Position numbers and translations under genes: made by a program. From positions 1 to 63,167 of the forward strand of contig JAEUQO010000404.1 in the NCBI GenBank assembly GCA_016789605.1: DNA of 63,167 nucleotides. The letters are read 5' to 3'. Source of the DNA: Acidobacteriota bacterium (lineage in GTDB: Bacteria > Acidobacteriota > Blastocatellia > RBC074). Below the pieces are notes generated by a model, which saw nothing but the letters and a program-made list of their open reading frames with translations, was not told where the DNA came from and did no database searches. Shown here piece after piece: positions 62,584-63,167 of this stretch. Numbering within the stretch: position 1 is the first letter of the stretch; every line of letters begins with the position of its first letter.

Positions 62584-63167
62584 ATGAAACGAAGACGATT
62601 TATTCAAACACTCGCTGCTGCGCCTGCGGTTGCGGTGCCAGCTACTTTAGACACCAACGCGGAATCTCCGGCTAGCGCGCAGCGCCCGCAGGAAGAAGCG
62701 CCGAAGCTGGAAACGGCGTCGCTCGATGCCGCAGGCGAAACCACGCCACGGTTTTTCAGTGCGCCGCAATTCGCCGCGCTGAAAAAGCTGAGCGCCATCC
62801 TGATGCCGCCGCTCAACAACATGCCCGGCGCGCTGGAGGCCGGTGCGCCGGAGTTTCTGGACTTTCTGATCAGCAAATCGCCCGCCGAACGCAAACAGAT
62901 TTACACCGCTGGTTTGAACACGTTGAACGCCCAGGCCACGAAGCGGTTCGGCAAAGCCTTTGCCGACGTGACCGACGCGCAAGCGGCAGAATTGCTCGCG
63001 CCATTGAAACAACCGTGGACGTACGAACCTCCGGCGGATCCGTTCGCCCGCTTTTTGCGCGAAGCCAAACAGGACGTGCGCACCGCGACGATCAATTCGC
63101 GCGAATACGCCCTGGCGGCTTCCAGCGGCGGACGACGCGGCGGCAGCGGCTTGGGCCAATATTGGTA
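62584..63167 (+). CDS. Gluconate 2-dehydrogenase subunit 3-like protein, N-terminal part (runs off the window)
   Basis: The frame is open from the ATG at 62584 to the window end (about 194 residues). MKRRRFIQTLAAAP is a Tat signal. The helical segment with FSAPQFAALKKLSAILMPP and APEFLDFLISKSP is characteristic of the subunit 3 family, which escorts a GMC-type dehydrogenase. The catalytic subunit gene would be expected just downstream, outside the window. Confidence 0.82.
   Translation, partial: MKRRRFIQTLAAAPAVAVPATLDTNAESPASAQRPQEEAPKLETASLDAAGETTPRFFSAPQFAALKKLSAILMPPLNNMPGALEAGAPEFLDFLISKSPAERKQIYTAGLNTLNAQATKRFGKAFADVTDAQAAELLAPLKQPWTYEPPADPFARFLREAKQDVRTATINSREYALAASSGGRRGGSGLGQYW

Overview
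The window reads as a chromosomal segment of a G+C-rich, Gram-negative soil-type bacterium, most likely an Acidobacteriota member close to Blastocatellia. This assignment is an inference from gene content, since no rRNA or other phylogenetic marker is present. The supporting content is a carboxypeptidase-regulatory-domain TonB receptor, a membrane wHTH-PD40 one-component sensor, the DUF1592/DUF1552 cytochrome pair, many Tat-exported oxidoreductases and TIM-barrel proteins, and a GAF-rich sigma-54 activator. No tRNA, rRNA, CRISPR array or complete insertion sequence was seen.

Layout. Bases 1-4192 hold a truncated ENPP-type phosphodiesterase, a Tat-exported Gfo/Idh/MocA oxidoreductase, a cupin and a serine hydrolase. 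Bases 4418-13252 (minus strand) form an export operon: zinc-ribbon membrane protein, STAS-like protein, TolC-type channel, HlyD-type adaptor, a previously untracked 54-residue membrane protein, a double-NBD ATPase and two ABC-2 permeases. The last four named components match the E. coli YbhG-F-S-R arrangement. A sigma-54 promoter lies in front of the operon, with palindromic upstream sites between it and an adjacent 1227-residue enhancer-binding protein carrying five GAF domains, so the whole looks like a self-contained regulated efflux system. Bases 17391-22068 hold a molybdopterin oxidoreductase, a divergent QueA-like enzyme coupled to an SDR, and a divergent XRE-cupin regulator. Bases 22372-31881 (plus strand) are a tightly packed run behind a good sigma-70-like promoter: DUF885 peptidase, amidohydrolase, kelch protein, orphan sugar-binding lipoprotein, mannonate-dehydratase-like enzyme, serine hydrolase and sulfatase. 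They are mostly exported catabolic proteins.

Bases 32021-38188 carry a CNBD-DUF294 protein coupled to a DnaQ-type exonuclease, DinB, a CGNR regulator, a haem-binding protein and two lipid enzymes. Bases 38603-42600 (minus strand) form a partner-switching signalling module: a hybrid kinase with a Ser in place of the receiver Asp, a REC-PP2C phosphatase, an RsbW-like kinase and an STAS antagonist. An internally deleted FAD-oxidoreductase pseudogene abuts the module.

Bases 43232-63167 contain the wHTH-PD40 sensor, the large TonB receptor, an esterase-TIM-barrel fusion, a PD40 protein, the DUF1592/DUF1552 pair, another esterase, GNAT enzymes, a second mannonate-dehydratase-like protein, a small A/T-richer cassette (RHH-DUF5678, a retropepsin-like protein, an unknown) and a truncated gluconate-2-dehydrogenase subunit 3-like gene. 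Two 94%-identical 127-bp palindromic elements flanked by TA (38214-38340 and 50411-50537) each supply the TAG stop codon of the gene they touch.
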